From assembly GCF_963675305.1 (NCBI RefSeq), contig NZ_OY776147.1, positions 1,550,001-1,614,000 on the forward strand: a stretch of 64,000 nucleotides of DNA, given 5' to 3'. Source of the stretch: an uncultured Hyphomonas sp. GTDB taxonomy: Bacteria; Pseudomonadota; Alphaproteobacteria; Caulobacterales; Hyphomonadaceae. Positions 26,435 through 35,529 of this stretch are shown here, piece by piece. Position 1 is the stretch's first letter. Each line of letters opens with the position of its first letter. Below the pieces are notes generated by a model. The model ran no database searches. It was not told the DNA's origin and saw nothing but the letters and a program-made list of their open reading frames with translations. The translations under genes and the position numbers were made by a program.

Positions 26435-27437
26435 TGTTGCGTATCCCTTCCAGCAGATTCACGAGATCAATCTCCGTTTCAGAGACACGCCGGCCGATCG
26501 CGGCACGCTCCACGCTGGGGTCTGCGCCGGAACGGTAGGCTTCGTACATGATCATGCACATGATGCCCCATTTCAGGCTTCCCATGATCTCCCACCAGTC
26601 GATGTCACGCGGAACGAGGGTTCCTCCACCAGAGGCCGCATAGGCTTCAAGCAGGTCTGGCAGGTCACCGAAGCCGCCCACGCGTTTCTCGGCATTTCCG
26701 AAACGCCATGAATTGACGCAAAGCCAGGCAATATCCTCGCGCGGATCGCCGATATGGGCCAGCTCCCAGTCTAGGACGGAGGCCAGCCCCTGTTCGGAAA
26801 CCATCAGATTGCCGAGCCGGAAATCCCCGTGCACCAATACGACCGGAAGCGGTTCAGGCGCATTTGCCTTCAGCCAGGAGAAGGCAAGTTCGAATACGGG
26901 CCGCGGGAGTTTGAAGGACCGGTAGATTGCTTCATATTTTTCGAGTTGGTTGATCCCATTGCTGACGGGCAGTGCAGGCAAAGTGTCAGGGGAAATGGAA
27001 TGAATTCCGGCCAGGGCTTCGCCGCATTGCCGGGCCAGAATTTTTCGGGCCTCGGCGTATTCGGCATCGCGAAGAATCTTCCGGCCAAGCGTTTCGCCGC
27101 TGATCCTGTCCATGATGAAACACTGGCCAAGCGTGGGATCATCTTCAAACACACCCAGGACCGGTGGAACCGGCACGCCAGCCTTGGAGGCATGCGTCAA
27201 CAGCGTTGCTTCCATGGCCAGTCCGATCGCCTCGGAGGAGCGGGCGGTCTCTACGCCACCCGGCGCCCTGCGGAGAATCAGGGGCGTTTTGCCCTTGTCC
27301 GTCACGACGTCAAAAGCCCATGTTTCCTGGCTGGCACCGCCAGACAGACGCGTTAATGCGTCAACTTTGCTGTCTGCACCGAATTTTGCACCGGCCCAGG
27401 CCTCTAGCGCTGTTGCGATCTGTTCGTTACTTCCCAT
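26427..27437 (-). CDS. phosphotransferase family protein (APH/ACAD10-like)
   Basis: A 336-residue kinase-like protein. The catalytic loop VLVHGDFRLGN and the metal-binding DWELAHIGDPREDIAWL mark the aminoglycoside phosphotransferase fold; RLSGGASQETW and LILRRAPGG correspond to the N-terminal lobe. The subfamily resembles the kinase half of ACAD10, often linked to acyl-CoA metabolism; the substrate is unknown. An alternative ATG at 27494 would add 19 residues; the ATG at 27437 puts the conserved part closer to the start, but ribosome-site evidence is weak for both. Confidence 0.82.
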   Translation of the reverse strand: MGSNEQIATALEAWAGAKFGADSKVDALTRLSGGASQETWAFDVVTDKGKTPLILRRAPGGVETARSSEAIGLAMEATLLTHASKAGVPVPPVLGVFEDDPTLGQCFIMDRISGETLGRKILRDAEYAEARKILARQCGEALAGIHSISPDTLPALPVSNGINQLEKYEAIYRSFKLPRPVFELAFSWLKANAPEPLPVVLVHGDFRLGNLMVSEQGLASVLDWELAHIGDPREDIAWLCVNSWRFGNAEKRVGGFGDLPDLLEAYAASGGGTLVPRDIDWWEIMGSLKWGIMCMIMYEAYRSGADPSVERAAIGRRVSETEIDLVNLLEGIRNNA

Positions 27438-27523
27438 CTTCGCCACAATTGCAGGGAAGAAAGAGCCCGCCAAGCTCTTCCCTTGCGAGAGCATGACGCG
27501 CGGTCGGGAAGGAGTCTCCGTAG

Positions 27524-28321
27524 ATGGCTAAAAAGCCAAAAAAAAAGGACATGGGCATTCTTGAGGTAGAGAAACTGCCTCGCGTCAGTGCCTGGGCCTG
27601 GCTGCGGGCGCGATTCTTTGCCGGCATGGTCATCGCGCTGCCGATCGTGGTGACCTTCGCCATCCTGCAATTCTTCATCAATTACATTGATCAGCGCGTG
27701 GTTCCGATCCTGCCGGAATCCCTGCGGCCGGAAACTTACCTGAACTATGCGGTTCCGGGTTTTGGCGTGATCGTGCTGGTCCTTTTCCTGACGATTCTGG
27801 GTGCAATCACGACGAACCTTTTAGGGCGTTCGGTTGTCGTCATTACCGACCGCGTATTGAGTCAGATCCCGATCGTGAGAACGGTTTATTCTTCATTCAA
27901 ACAGCTGGTCGACGTCTTTGCGAACAATCCGACGGAGCAGTTCCGCGAATGCGTTCTGATCCAGTTTCCAAGGGCAGACAGCTGGTGTCTTGGCTTTGTG
28001 GCGGCCCCTGCGCGTGGTGAAGTCAGGACGCACCTCAGCGAAGACTATATTGGCGTGTTCGTGCCAACGACGCCGAACCCGACCTCCGGCTTCATCATGT
28101 TCGTCAAAGCCGAGAACACGATCAAGCTGCACATGAGCGTCGAAGAGGGCGCGCGGATGATCCTCTCAGCCGGTCTCGTAGTGCCGGAACATCCGGATGT
28201 GAAAGCGGCGATCGAAGCCGCGAATGGCAAAACGTCTACGACAGAGTCCGGGGAACCATCAGCTCCCTCACCAGACGCAGAGCCCGGCCCCGAACCGACT
28301 CAAGATCAGGATCCGAAGTGA
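27524..28321 (+). CDS. DUF502 family membrane protein
   Basis: A 265-residue inner-membrane protein with a lysine-rich N terminus (MAKKPKKKD) and two strong transmembrane helices at about residues 33-55 and 75-100. Then come the conserved DUF502 stretch ITDRVLSQIPIVRTVYSSFKQ and the cytosolic block VLIQFPRADSWCLGFV. The tail from about residue 235 is acidic and proline-rich, and its coding sequence overlaps the end of recG on the opposite strand by 86 nt. Function is unknown; linkage to recG and sdhE is common in alphaproteobacteria. Confidence 0.88.
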   Translation: MAKKPKKKDMGILEVEKLPRVSAWAWLRARFFAGMVIALPIVVTFAILQFFINYIDQRVVPILPESLRPETYLNYAVPGFGVIVLVLFLTILGAITTNLLGRSVVVITDRVLSQIPIVRTVYSSFKQLVDVFANNPTEQFRECVLIQFPRADSWCLGFVAAPARGEVRTHLSEDYIGVFVPTTPNPTSGFIMFVKAENTIKLHMSVEEGARMILSAGLVVPEHPDVKAAIEAANGKTSTTESGEPSAPSPDAEPGPEPTQDQDPK

Positions 28322-30296
28322 CGAGCGCTTCGGCGTCTTTCGCGGCGATGGCGAGAAGCGCTGCGTCTTCTGACAGGTCGATCACGCGATAGTCCGTTGC
28401 GCCTGCCTGGCGCAGGCCAAGTATGTCTCCGGGACCGCGGAGCTTGAAGTCTGCTTCGGCGATTTCAAATCCGTCATCGGTTCGCCGCAGCGTTTCGATT
28501 CTTTCCCGGGCTGTTTCCCCGAGCGGTGGCCGGTACAGGAGGAGGCAATAGGACGGCTTGTCGCCGCGGCCGACACGGCCTCTCAGCTGGTGGAGCTGGG
28601 CCAGGCCAAAACCTTCGGCGCGTTCAATGACCATGATCGTCGCTTCAGGCACATCCACACCCACTTCGATGACTGTAGTGGCGACCAGAACGCGTGTCGC
28701 ACCTGTCCGGAAGTCTTCCAGGGCGGCATCTTTTTCCACAGCCTTCAGACGGCCGTGCACGAGGCCTACCTGGCAGTTCAGCTGTTTGGACAACATGGCG
28801 TGACGGCCAACTGCCGTGGAGTCGTCATCGTCCACATCCACTTTCGGACAAACCCAGAAGACCCGCTCACCACGGGCAACGGCGCGGCCGACGGCGTCGA
28901 CAACTTCTTCCATGCGCGTGTCGGGAATGGCCCGCGTCTCCACCGGCTTACGCCCGGCCGGTTTCTCGTCGAGAATGGAGACATCCAGATCGCCATTGAC
29001 CGCTTGTGCGAGTGTGCGCGGGATGGGTGTTGCGCTCATGACCAGCATGTGGGGGCTGGTCGCCTTGCCAGCGAGCTTCATGCGGTCCGCCACACCGAAG
29101 CGGTGTTGTTCGTCCACAATCACCAGACCGAGATTTCTGAAACGAACGGCTTCCTGGAAAAGAGCGTGCGTTCCGGCGACGATCTGGATCGAGCCGTCGG
29201 CAAGCCCCATCAAGGTCGCTTCACGCGCGGTGCCTTTGTCGCGCCCCGAGAGGGCTGCGACCGTGTAGCCGAGCGGGGAGAGGAGCTTTGACAGGGTCTC
29301 ATATTGCTGCCGCGCGAGTACTTCCGTCGGCGCCATGAAGGCGGACTGGAAACCGCCTGCTGCCGCCTGCACGGCCGCCATCGCGCCGACGAGTGTTTTG
29401 CCAGCGCCGACGTCCCCTTGCAGCATCCGCCGCATGGGCGATGTGCCGGCCATGTCTTCCGCAATCTGGTCTGCCGCCCGCATCTGGGCGCCGGTGGGGG
29501 CGAAAGGAAGCGAGCGGATTAGGGCTGCGATCCGTTCCTCTGCTTTTGGGACGCTGGGGGCTGAGCGGCGCTTGCGGGCCATCCGCGCCAGCGCGAATGC
29601 GCTTTCACGCGCCAGGGCCTCGTCATAAGCCAGCCGCTCTCGTGCAAGCGCGAATTTGTCTTCATCGTAGGTTTCAGGGGCATGAAGCCACTGGAGGGCC
29701 TCTTTGAATTCCGGCCAGCGTTTGGCTTCGATCAGGCCGTTGTCTGCCCATTCGGGCAGATCGTCCGGAACCCGCTCCAGGGCCTGTTCCGCGAACCCAT
29801 GAACCCGCTTGTTCGTGAGGCCTGCGGTGAGCCCGTAGATCGGTTCCACCGCTGGCGGCAGTGCGCCGCGTGCCGGATCGACGATGTAATCGGGATGCGT
29901 CATCTGCCGCTCGCCGCGATAGTCCTCGATCCGTCCCGACACGACCCGCTCTTTGCCCATCGGAAACTGCCCTTGCAGCCAACGGCCATCGGCCCGGAAA
30001 AAGGCAAGCGTGAGAAAGCCCGTCCCATCATACAGCTGCACCCGGTGCGGAGATTTTTCATTGTATGGCGCGTGATAGGCGTGGACTTCGCCTTTGACGG
30101 TGGCCACCTCGCCGAATTCCGTCGAATCTATGGATGGGCGAACCCGGCGGTCGACCCAGCGCTCCGGCAGGTGAAGCAAAAGGTCCCAGACATGCTCTCC
30201 GCCCACCAGGCGCTCCAGCGCAGGCTTCAGCTTCGGGCCGACGCCCGACAGGGAATCCAAGGGCTCGAACAGGGGAAAGAGTCGCTCGTCTCGCAT
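28236..30296 (-). CDS. recG: ATP-dependent DNA helicase RecG
   Basis: A 686-residue fork-regression helicase. The N-terminal wedge/OB region begins with LDSLSGVGPKLKPALERL. Helicase motif I is MLQGDVGAGKT, motif II is VDEQHRFGV, and the C-terminal part has the characteristic QLHQLRGRVGRG followed by GPGDILGLRQAG. The frame is open upstream to 30413, but the ATG at 30296 gives the normal family length. The last 86 nt are antisense to the DUF502 gene. It diverges from sdhE. Confidence 0.97.
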   Translation of the reverse strand: MRDERLFPLFEPLDSLSGVGPKLKPALERLVGGEHVWDLLLHLPERWVDRRVRPSIDSTEFGEVATVKGEVHAYHAPYNEKSPHRVQLYDGTGFLTLAFFRADGRWLQGQFPMGKERVVSGRIEDYRGERQMTHPDYIVDPARGALPPAVEPIYGLTAGLTNKRVHGFAEQALERVPDDLPEWADNGLIEAKRWPEFKEALQWLHAPETYDEDKFALARERLAYDEALARESAFALARMARKRRSAPSVPKAEERIAALIRSLPFAPTGAQMRAADQIAEDMAGTSPMRRMLQGDVGAGKTLVGAMAAVQAAAGGFQSAFMAPTEVLARQQYETLSKLLSPLGYTVAALSGRDKGTAREATLMGLADGSIQIVAGTHALFQEAVRFRNLGLVIVDEQHRFGVADRMKLAGKATSPHMLVMSATPIPRTLAQAVNGDLDVSILDEKPAGRKPVETRAIPDTRMEEVVDAVGRAVARGERVFWVCPKVDVDDDDSTAVGRHAMLSKQLNCQVGLVHGRLKAVEKDAALEDFRTGATRVLVATTVIEVGVDVPEATIMVIERAEGFGLAQLHQLRGRVGRGDKPSYCLLLYRPPLGETARERIETLRRTDDGFEIAEADFKLRGPGDILGLRQAGATDYRVIDLSEDAALLAIAAKDAEALVTSDPDLESVRGRALRLVRELMVPRTLS

Positions 30297-30393
30297 CCCG
30301 GCGAACCTAAGCTGCGCCCCTCGATGGCACAACGCCGCTTTGACCCGGGCGGGAAAGGCCCTATGTCTTTCCACAGACCAAGGAGAGCCGCCC

Positions 30394-30654
30394 ATGGATG
30401 CCCGCCGCCGCAAGCTGAAATTCCGTGCCTGGCGCCGGGGATTCCGGGAAATGGATCTCCTGATGGGCAGTTTTGCCGACCAACACCTTGATCAATATGG
30501 TGAAACCGAACTCGATCAGTTCGAAGCGCTGCTGAACCTGCCAGATTGGGAAGTTTATGCCTGGCTCGTAGGCCAGGCCGACGTCCCTGACGATCAGCGC
30601 AGCCCGGTTCTGGACCAATTGATCGCATTCAAGTACGCCGCGCAGGCCGGTTGA
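30394..30654 (+). CDS. sdhE: FAD assembly factor SdhE (succinate dehydrogenase assembly factor 2 family)
   Basis: An 86-residue protein that promotes covalent attachment of FAD to the succinate dehydrogenase flavoprotein. The family's RGxxE signature is present as RRGFREMD, followed by DLLMGSFADQHL and the LPDWEVYAWLVG block. AGGAGAG at 30381-30387 sets the start at 30394. It sits 52 nt before mfd on the same strand. Confidence 0.94.
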   Translation: MDARRRKLKFRAWRRGFREMDLLMGSFADQHLDQYGETELDQFEALLNLPDWEVYAWLVGQADVPDDQRSPVLDQLIAFKYAAQAG

Positions 30655-30706
30655 GCAGACGCTTCGGCGGCCGGGCTCACGGCCTAACTGCGTCTGAAGG
30701 TCTGGC

Positions 30707-33700
30707 ATGACACCTGTCGAACTCCTGAAATCCCTGAGCGGCCCGGCCGCACTTGGCGGCGCGCCGTTTGGCGCCGACCTGATGGCCTTCATTCCGGCCC
30801 TTGAGGCGCGGGGCGGCATCGGCGTTTATGTCGTCCGGGATGACAAGACGGCGGCGACGGCGCGACGGCTGGCCGAGTTCATCTCGCCAAGGCTGGATCA
30901 GGTGGATCTGCCGGGATGGGACACGCTGCCCTATGACCGGGTCAGCCCCACCGCCAGTGTCGCAGCTCGTCGCTGCGCAGCGCTTGCGCGTTTGTCTCGC
31001 TACGAGCCTGAGCAGGGGCCATTGCTTGTCGTCACCACCGCGACGTCCATCGTTCAGCGGGTTCCGCCGATTGAAACGATGCGGCGCGCATCCTTTTCAA
31101 TGATATCCGGGCAGACGGTCAGCCAGAAAGACCTGAACGACTATCTGCTTGTAAACGGCTATGTCCGCGCAAGCACCGTCAGGGAACAGGGCGAATACGC
31201 CATTCGAGGCGGGATCATCGACATCTTCCCGCCGACGGCCGGCGAGCCGCTGAGGCTCGATTTCTTCGGCGATACACTGGAAACCATCCGGACGTTCGAC
31301 ACCGAAACCCAGCGCTCAACCGGTGAGACAAGATCTGTCGCCTTCGCGCCGGTGAGCGAGATTCTATTCGATGATGATGTGCTCAGCCGTTTCCGGGAGA
31401 AATACCTAGACGTTTTCGGGCCGCCCTCGGGAGACCCGATGTACGAAGCGGCGAGAGCGTCGATCCGCCGGCAGGGTGTTGAGGCATGGCTGCCACTCTT
31501 CCACGACTCTCTGGACACGCTGTTCGACTATATCGGCACGGAAGCGTTGATCGGTTTCGGGCATCTTTCCGGAGAGGCAGCGGCCGAACGTCTCTCACAG
31601 GCTGCCGACTATTATCAGGCGCGGCTTGAGGCGGGCGCTGGCGATGCGCGGGCGGCGAAAGTGCTCGCGCCGGAACAATTGTACCTTGATCCTGCCGAAC
31701 TGGAGCAGGCATTGGCGGCGCACCCGGTGGCCCGGTTCAGTCCGGCTGAGCCTGCGCCCGGCCACTACGACATGGAAGTCCGGCGCGGCCGTGACTTCGC
31801 GCCAGAGAGGATGATGAGCCAGGAGAACATCTTCGAGGCAACCATCGCCCATACGAAAGACCTCCGGAAATCCGGGCGTCATGTCGTATTCGCAGCCTGG
31901 TCTACCGGGTCTGCCGACCGTTTGATCAATGTGCTCGCAGATCACGGCCTTGATGACCTGGTGCAGGTGCACTCTCTGGAAGCGGCGAGAAAGGCAGAGG
32001 CGTCTGTCGTCGAAATTCCGCTGGAAACCGGCTTTGTCAGCAAAGACCTGGCTGTGATTTCAGAAGCAGACATTCTGGGTGATCGTCTTGCTGCGCCTCG
32101 CCGCAAACGGAAGACGGCCAACTTCATCACGGACGCGGCAACGCTGAATGCCGGCGATTTGGTGGTGCACGTCGATCATGGGGTGGGCCGATATGTTGGC
32201 CTGAAGACGCTGGAAGTCACCGGTGCGCCGCATGACTGCCTGCAACTCGAATATTCCGGCGGGGATACGATTTTCCTGCCGGTCGAAAACATCGACCTGA
32301 TCTCGCGCTATGGTTCGGAAGAAGCTGAAAGCCAGCTCGACCGATTGGGCGGAGCAGGCTGGCAGAATCGCAAGGCCAAGGCCAAGAAGCGTATTCTGGA
32401 AATGGCGGCCGAACTAATGGCGATTGCCGCAGCGCGGGAGTTGAAGCGCGCCGATGCGGTCAATGCCGGACAAGGCATCTATGAGGAATTCGCGGCGCGC
32501 TTCCCCTATGAAGAAACCGATGACCAGCTGAATGCCATTGAGGATGTGCTGGGGGATCTCGGCTCCGGCCGTCCGATGGATCGCCTGGTCTGCGGGGATG
32601 TCGGTTTCGGGAAAACCGAAGTTGCTCTGCGGGCTGCCTTTGTGGCCGCAATGAGTGGCAAGCAGGTTGCCGTGATCGCGCCGACCACTTTGCTCGCCCG
32701 CCAGCATTTCAAGACGTTCGAAGAGCGCTTTGCCGGATGGCCGCTTAAAGTGCGTCACCTTTCGCGTCTTGTCGGTGCCAGGGAGGCGTCTGAGACACGG
32801 GCCGGCCTGACCGATGGGAGCGTGGACGTTGTCGTCGGAACGCACGCGCTGCTGGCAAAAGGCATCGAGTTCAAACGCATGGGGCTACTCATCGTTGATG
32901 AAGAACAGCGCTTCGGGGTGAAGCACAAGGAGCGCCTGAAAGAACTGAAAGCGGACGTTCACGTGCTGACGCTGTCTGCGACACCCATTCCGCGGACGCT
33001 GCAGATGGCGCTGACCGGCATCCGGGATCTGTCGATCATCGCGACACCGCCGGTCGACCGCCTCTCGGTGCGGACCTACATCACCGAGGAAGATACAGTG
33101 ACGCTCCGCGAGGCGCTGCTGCGGGAAAAGTATCGCGGCGGACAGGCCTTCTTCGTCGCACCGCGCATTCAGGATCTCGACAAGCTGGAACGGTTCCTGT
33201 CTGAAAATGTGCCGGAAGTTTCCTTCATTGTGGCCCATGGCCAGATGGGAGCAGGGGAGCTCGAAGACATCATGACGGCCTTCTATGAGGGCAAATATGA
33301 TGTGTTGCTATCGACGACGATTGTTGAGAGCGGACTGGATATTCCGCGTGCGAACACATTGATCATTCACCGCGCCGACATGTTCGGCCTGGCACAGCTC
33401 TACCAGTTGCGCGGCCGGGTTGGACGGTCGAAGCTTCGCGCCTACGCGTATTTTACCACGCCGCGGGACAAGGTGATCACGGAGACCGCAGAACGCCGCC
33501 TGCGCGTACTTCAGTCGCTCGACAGCCTTGGGGCAGGCTTCCAGCTGGCCAGCCACGATCTCGACATGCGCGGTTCAGGCAACTTGCTGGGCGACCAGCA
33601 ATCCGGCCATGTCCGGGAAGTCGGCGTCGAACTCTACCAGTCGATGCTGGAAGACGCGGTGAATGCACTGAAAGCCGGCGCACAGGGCGATGACGAAGTG

Positions 33701-34168
33701 GCCGATGACTGGTCTCCGCAGATCAATATGGGCGTCGCGGTTCTGATCCCTGAGGACTATGTCGAAGACCTCTCCATCCGCCTGTCTCTGTACCGGCGCT
33801 TGTCCGAGATTTCGACAAGCCAGGAACGGGAGGGCTTTGCTGCCGAACTGATCGACCGGTTCGGCCCGCTTCCTGATCCCACAAAGCAGCTCCTGGAAGT
33901 CACAGCAATCAAAGTGCAGTGCAAGGCGCTTGGGATCGAGAAGCTGGATGCGGGCGACAAAGGCGCTGTTTTCGCTTTCCGGCAAGATACTGTGTTGGAC
34001 CCTGCGCGCCTGATGGAGATCGTCCGCTCACGACCGAACGTCTTGCGTCTGAGGCCGGATTCGAAACTCGTGCACTCATTCACCGGTGGTGATGCCGTTA
34101 CGCGCCTGGGCCGTGTCCGTGCTTTCCTGAAAGAGCTGGAAGCAGCTGCAGGCCTCGTCAGCGCTTAA
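30707..34168 (+). CDS. mfd: transcription-repair coupling factor Mfd
   Basis: A 1153-residue translocase that removes stalled RNA polymerase and recruits UvrA. The N-terminal UvrB-like module contains YVRASTVREQGEYAIRGGIIDIFPP (two adjoining blocks). The RNA-polymerase-interacting CarD-like domain has GDLVVHVDHGVGRYVGL. The RecG-like motor has motif I CGDVGFGKTEVALRAAF at about residue 627 and DEEQRFGVKHKE, and the regulatory D7 domain follows TRG-like LYQLRGRVGRSK. The length matches the family. Its TAA overlaps the stop codon of the next gene on the other strand (4 nt). Confidence 0.98.
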   Translation: MTPVELLKSLSGPAALGGAPFGADLMAFIPALEARGGIGVYVVRDDKTAATARRLAEFISPRLDQVDLPGWDTLPYDRVSPTASVAARRCAALARLSRYEPEQGPLLVVTTATSIVQRVPPIETMRRASFSMISGQTVSQKDLNDYLLVNGYVRASTVREQGEYAIRGGIIDIFPPTAGEPLRLDFFGDTLETIRTFDTETQRSTGETRSVAFAPVSEILFDDDVLSRFREKYLDVFGPPSGDPMYEAARASIRRQGVEAWLPLFHDSLDTLFDYIGTEALIGFGHLSGEAAAERLSQAADYYQARLEAGAGDARAAKVLAPEQLYLDPAELEQALAAHPVARFSPAEPAPGHYDMEVRRGRDFAPERMMSQENIFEATIAHTKDLRKSGRHVVFAAWSTGSADRLINVLADHGLDDLVQVHSLEAARKAEASVVEIPLETGFVSKDLAVISEADILGDRLAAPRRKRKTANFITDAATLNAGDLVVHVDHGVGRYVGLKTLEVTGAPHDCLQLEYSGGDTIFLPVENIDLISRYGSEEAESQLDRLGGAGWQNRKAKAKKRILEMAAELMAIAAARELKRADAVNAGQGIYEEFAARFPYEETDDQLNAIEDVLGDLGSGRPMDRLVCGDVGFGKTEVALRAAFVAAMSGKQVAVIAPTTLLARQHFKTFEERFAGWPLKVRHLSRLVGAREASETRAGLTDGSVDVVVGTHALLAKGIEFKRMGLLIVDEEQRFGVKHKERLKELKADVHVLTLSATPIPRTLQMALTGIRDLSIIATPPVDRLSVRTYITEEDTVTLREALLREKYRGGQAFFVAPRIQDLDKLERFLSENVPEVSFIVAHGQMGAGELEDIMTAFYEGKYDVLLSTTIVESGLDIPRANTLIIHRADMFGLAQLYQLRGRVGRSKLRAYAYFTTPRDKVITETAERRLRVLQSLDSLGAGFQLASHDLDMRGSGNLLGDQQSGHVREVGVELYQSMLEDAVNALKAGAQGDDEVADDWSPQINMGVAVLIPEDYVEDLSIRLSLYRRLSEISTSQEREGFAAELIDRFGPLPDPTKQLLEVTAIKVQCKALGIEKLDAGDKGAVFAFRQDTVLDPARLMEIVRSRPNVLRLRPDSKLVHSFTGGDAVTRLGRVRAFLKELEAAAGLVSA

Positions 34169-35415
34169 GCGGCATATTCTCGCGTATAGGGGCCGGACAG
34201 GCCTTCGGCGAGCAGGGTGCCGGCGGTGTGGTAGGAACGCTTCTCGACGACACGCCAGCTGAGGCTCAGGCCATCAAATTCGGGACTGCGCGTCAGCTTT
34301 GTCATCAGTCTTTCTGCCAGCCTCACCGCACCGCGATAGGGCGTGTGCGGGGTGGAGATGATGATCGTGCCGTTTCCGAAGTGCGCGATGCAGTCGGTAT
34401 CCCGGACGCATGTTCGTGTGAGCTGTGCGAGATCCGGAAGCCTGCTGGTATGGGAATCGTCGAGTTTGATCGTCAGGACACAGAGCGGCTCGCCGCGTTC
34501 TGACGATAGTGAAATCTGCCGGTCCAGGTGTGCTTTTATGAATTCGCGGTGAAACAGGCCGGTGTCCGGGTCAACGGACGGCGTGGCCTGCAATTGGGCA
34601 GGCAGGACGGGCGCGCTTGCCGCATGCTGGCTGATGGCGCGTGAAATTCTGCCGGCGAGCGCTTCTGCGTCGCCGGATTGTTCGACGAGGTCTGTGCTGA
34701 CCATCAAGGCAGTTAGGTGCGCCTCGGAGAGGTCCGCGCCTGGCTGGGTCAGTACAAAGAGAGGTGTACCCGTCAGCGATGCTTCCGCGCGGGTCCAGTC
34801 AACGTGATTGGCAGCGTCTCCTCCACCCGGCGTCAGGTCTGCGAGCACAGCAGCGAACCGCCCCGATTTCAGATAGTCGACTGCTGTCCTGAGGGTCAGC
34901 GCTGCGGTGACGGGAATGTCGTGGGCCTTCAGCGCAGATCTCAGCGCGAAGAAACCGGCGCCACCGTCCCCAAGATAAAGGACTTCCGGTCGGCGCTCTG
35001 AAACGGGCTGCACATCCGCGGCGCCGAATGAAGCGGCGGTTTCCATGCGAATTCGGAATTCGGCTGTTCGCGCCTGTCGCCGGACAAGCGATGTCAGGCG
35101 GGCTTTCAGCATTTCGAGGTCGCTGTCCCGGCTGACGATCAGTACATCGAGACCTTCAGCGGTTTGCGTGTCCGGGGTCAGCAGCACCAGAGGACGCCGT
35201 TCGGCGCCTTCATTGAGCAGGATGTCCCGATCCCGCAGCCCGGAGGGCAGGCTCTCCATGTCGATCAGAAGTGGCTCAGTTGCGTCGAAATCGATGGGGT
35301 TGCTGGCTGGATAAGCCCGCATGCCGTGATTGCGCAGACGGGTCAGAATCGACTCCAGACGCGGTCCGGACGCAGCGACCTCTATGGGAGGATCGAGGAA
35401 AGACAGATCAAGCAT
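34165..35415 (-). CDS. degenerate PleD/PopA-like protein: two receiver-like domains and a GGDEF-fold domain without GGDEF
   Basis: A 416-residue cytosolic protein. Residues 1-115 and 143-265 look like two divergent receiver folds; 281-400 look like a GGDEF fold (DPDTGLFHREF at 283-293, CVLTIKLDD, RDTDCIAHF). At the catalytic turn, residues 346-350 read FGNGT instead of GGDEF, so cyclic-di-GMP synthesis is very unlikely. The layout recalls PleD and the non-catalytic Caulobacter effector PopA, but homology to PopA is only a guess. The frame is open far upstream, antisense to the next gene; the ATG at 35415 starts the plausible protein. It overlaps the mfd stop by 4 nt. Confidence 0.75.
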   Translation of the reverse strand: MLDLSFLDPPIEVAASGPRLESILTRLRNHGMRAYPASNPIDFDATEPLLIDMESLPSGLRDRDILLNEGAERRPLVLLTPDTQTAEGLDVLIVSRDSDLEMLKARLTSLVRRQARTAEFRIRMETAASFGAADVQPVSERRPEVLYLGDGGAGFFALRSALKAHDIPVTAALTLRTAVDYLKSGRFAAVLADLTPGGGDAANHVDWTRAEASLTGTPLFVLTQPGADLSEAHLTALMVSTDLVEQSGDAEALAGRISRAISQHAASAPVLPAQLQATPSVDPDTGLFHREFIKAHLDRQISLSSERGEPLCVLTIKLDDSHTSRLPDLAQLTRTCVRDTDCIAHFGNGTIIISTPHTPYRGAVRLAERLMTKLTRSPEFDGLSLSWRVVEKRSYHTAGTLLAEGLSGPYTREYAA

Positions 35416-35529
35416 ACGCAACTCTGGAATCGTCGCGACAGGCGACGTCGGGGTACCCCTTCCTTTTGGGGCGCGCCGCCTTAATGATCTGCTAATACCG
35501 AGATTACGGCTTAGAAAGGGAGTTTGGAG

